DNA from: Pseudomonas capsici
Lineage (GTDB): Bacteria; Pseudomonadota; Gammaproteobacteria; Pseudomonadales; Pseudomonadaceae
Length of the DNA: 41,533 nucleotides
Direction: 5' to 3'
Assembly (NCBI RefSeq): GCF_017165765.1
Contig: NZ_JAFGZD010000032.1
Span: forward strand, 1 to 41,533
Below, piece by piece: positions 41,425-41,533 of the stretch. Position 1 is the first letter of the stretch. The number at the start of each line of letters is the position of its first letter. Under the pieces are notes generated by a model. The model worked only from the letters and a program-made list of their open reading frames with translations. It was not told the DNA's origin and did no database searches. The position numbers and the translations under genes are program-made.

Positions 41425-41480
41425 GTGGGAGGCAGCGTGCTGGCGACGTCACCGTTGTCGGCCGCAAGCTGCCTCCCCCC
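41425..41480. repeat. REPIN (type A), copy 8, partly degenerate
   Basis: GTGGGAGGCAGCGTGCTGGC from 41425 and a decayed complementary arm GCCGCAAGCTGCCTCCCCCC at 41461-41480. Confidence 0.75.
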
Positions 41481-41486
41481 AAGTGA

Positions 41487-41533
41487 TCAACCCAGCAGGG
41501 CGGGATCAGTCCGCAGGCCAGAAACGCAGTGGG
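41487..41533 (-). CDS. Possible 3' end of a further gene (truncated by window)
   Basis: On the minus strand an open frame enters at the window end and stops with TGA at 41487-41489, giving a C-terminus ...GLRTDPALLG. With only 15 codons visible, coding status rests on host-like codon use and position just after a REPIN. The product cannot be named. Confidence 0.3.
   Translation of the reverse strand, partial: HCVSGLRTDPALLG

Overview
The window looks like a chromosomal segment of a fluorescent Pseudomonas, most likely of the syringae or fluorescens lineage. The evidence is high-GC, CTG/GCC-biased genes, Pseudomonas gene neighbourhoods (nrdB-nrdA beside rstA-rstB; phoP-phoQ; dctA; arsC-wrbA-DUF2069) and many short REP/REPIN palindromes. 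No rRNA, tRNA, CRISPR array or insertion sequence was found. The first ~150 bases (T/G-rich sequence, then a run of 21 C) look like a contig-edge artefact.

Layout. (1) 0.2-5.5 kb, core or accessory chromosome: MFS exporter with a divergent LysR regulator, a small exported protein, a small topoisomerase-type zinc-finger protein, and an Aer-like PAS chemoreceptor behind a near-perfect FliA (sigma-28) promoter. (2) 5.7-6.5 kb: a BRO-N phage antirepressor-like gene with a leader that resembles the c4 antisense-RNA control circuit of phages P1/P7. (3) 6.5-13.7 kb: an AT-rich, REP-free island with atypical codon use. It carries a cytosine-5 DNA methyltransferase, a PD-(D/E)XK-like probable restriction enzyme and a Vsr mismatch endonuclease in one operon; then a translationally coupled FRG-domain / DUF262 pair; then, on the other strand, an overlapping SAM-methyltransferase / DUF1848 pair. 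This is the accessory, probably defence-related part and the best place to look for new biology.

(4) 14-22 kb: a guanidino-compound (arginine-type) uptake and catabolism cluster. It has a GbuR-like LysR regulator divergent from a GbuA-like ureohydrolase, a TIM-barrel isomerase-like protein, an Fe(II)/2-oxoglutarate oxygenase, a periplasmic binding protein, a fused ABC permease-ATPase and an AruI-like ThDP decarboxylase. The usual AruH transaminase and the aldehyde dehydrogenase are not in the cluster. (5) 22.3-27 kb: class Ia ribonucleotide reductase nrdA and nrdB, with a long structured nrdA leader, a 16-bp NrdR-like palindrome and a perfect DnaA box. (6) 27.4-31.2 kb: rstA-rstB-fhuF and a convergent phosphopantetheinyl transferase gene. 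(7) 31.3-34.6 kb: a dienelactone-hydrolase-like protein, then a small exported protein leading phoP-phoQ, preceded by four GTTCAG repeats spaced exactly 11 bp apart (a PhoP box array). (8) 34.7-41.5 kb: dctA behind a consensus sigma-54 promoter, sprT, a Yip1-family membrane protein, ttcA, a 3-methyladenine glycosylase, the arsC-wrbA-DUF2069 operon, a TlpA-like lipoprotein and the last codons of a possible further gene.

REPINs punctuate the intergenic regions, including gaps inside the guanidino cluster and between nrdA and nrdB, but are absent from the AT-rich island. This fits recent acquisition of the island.
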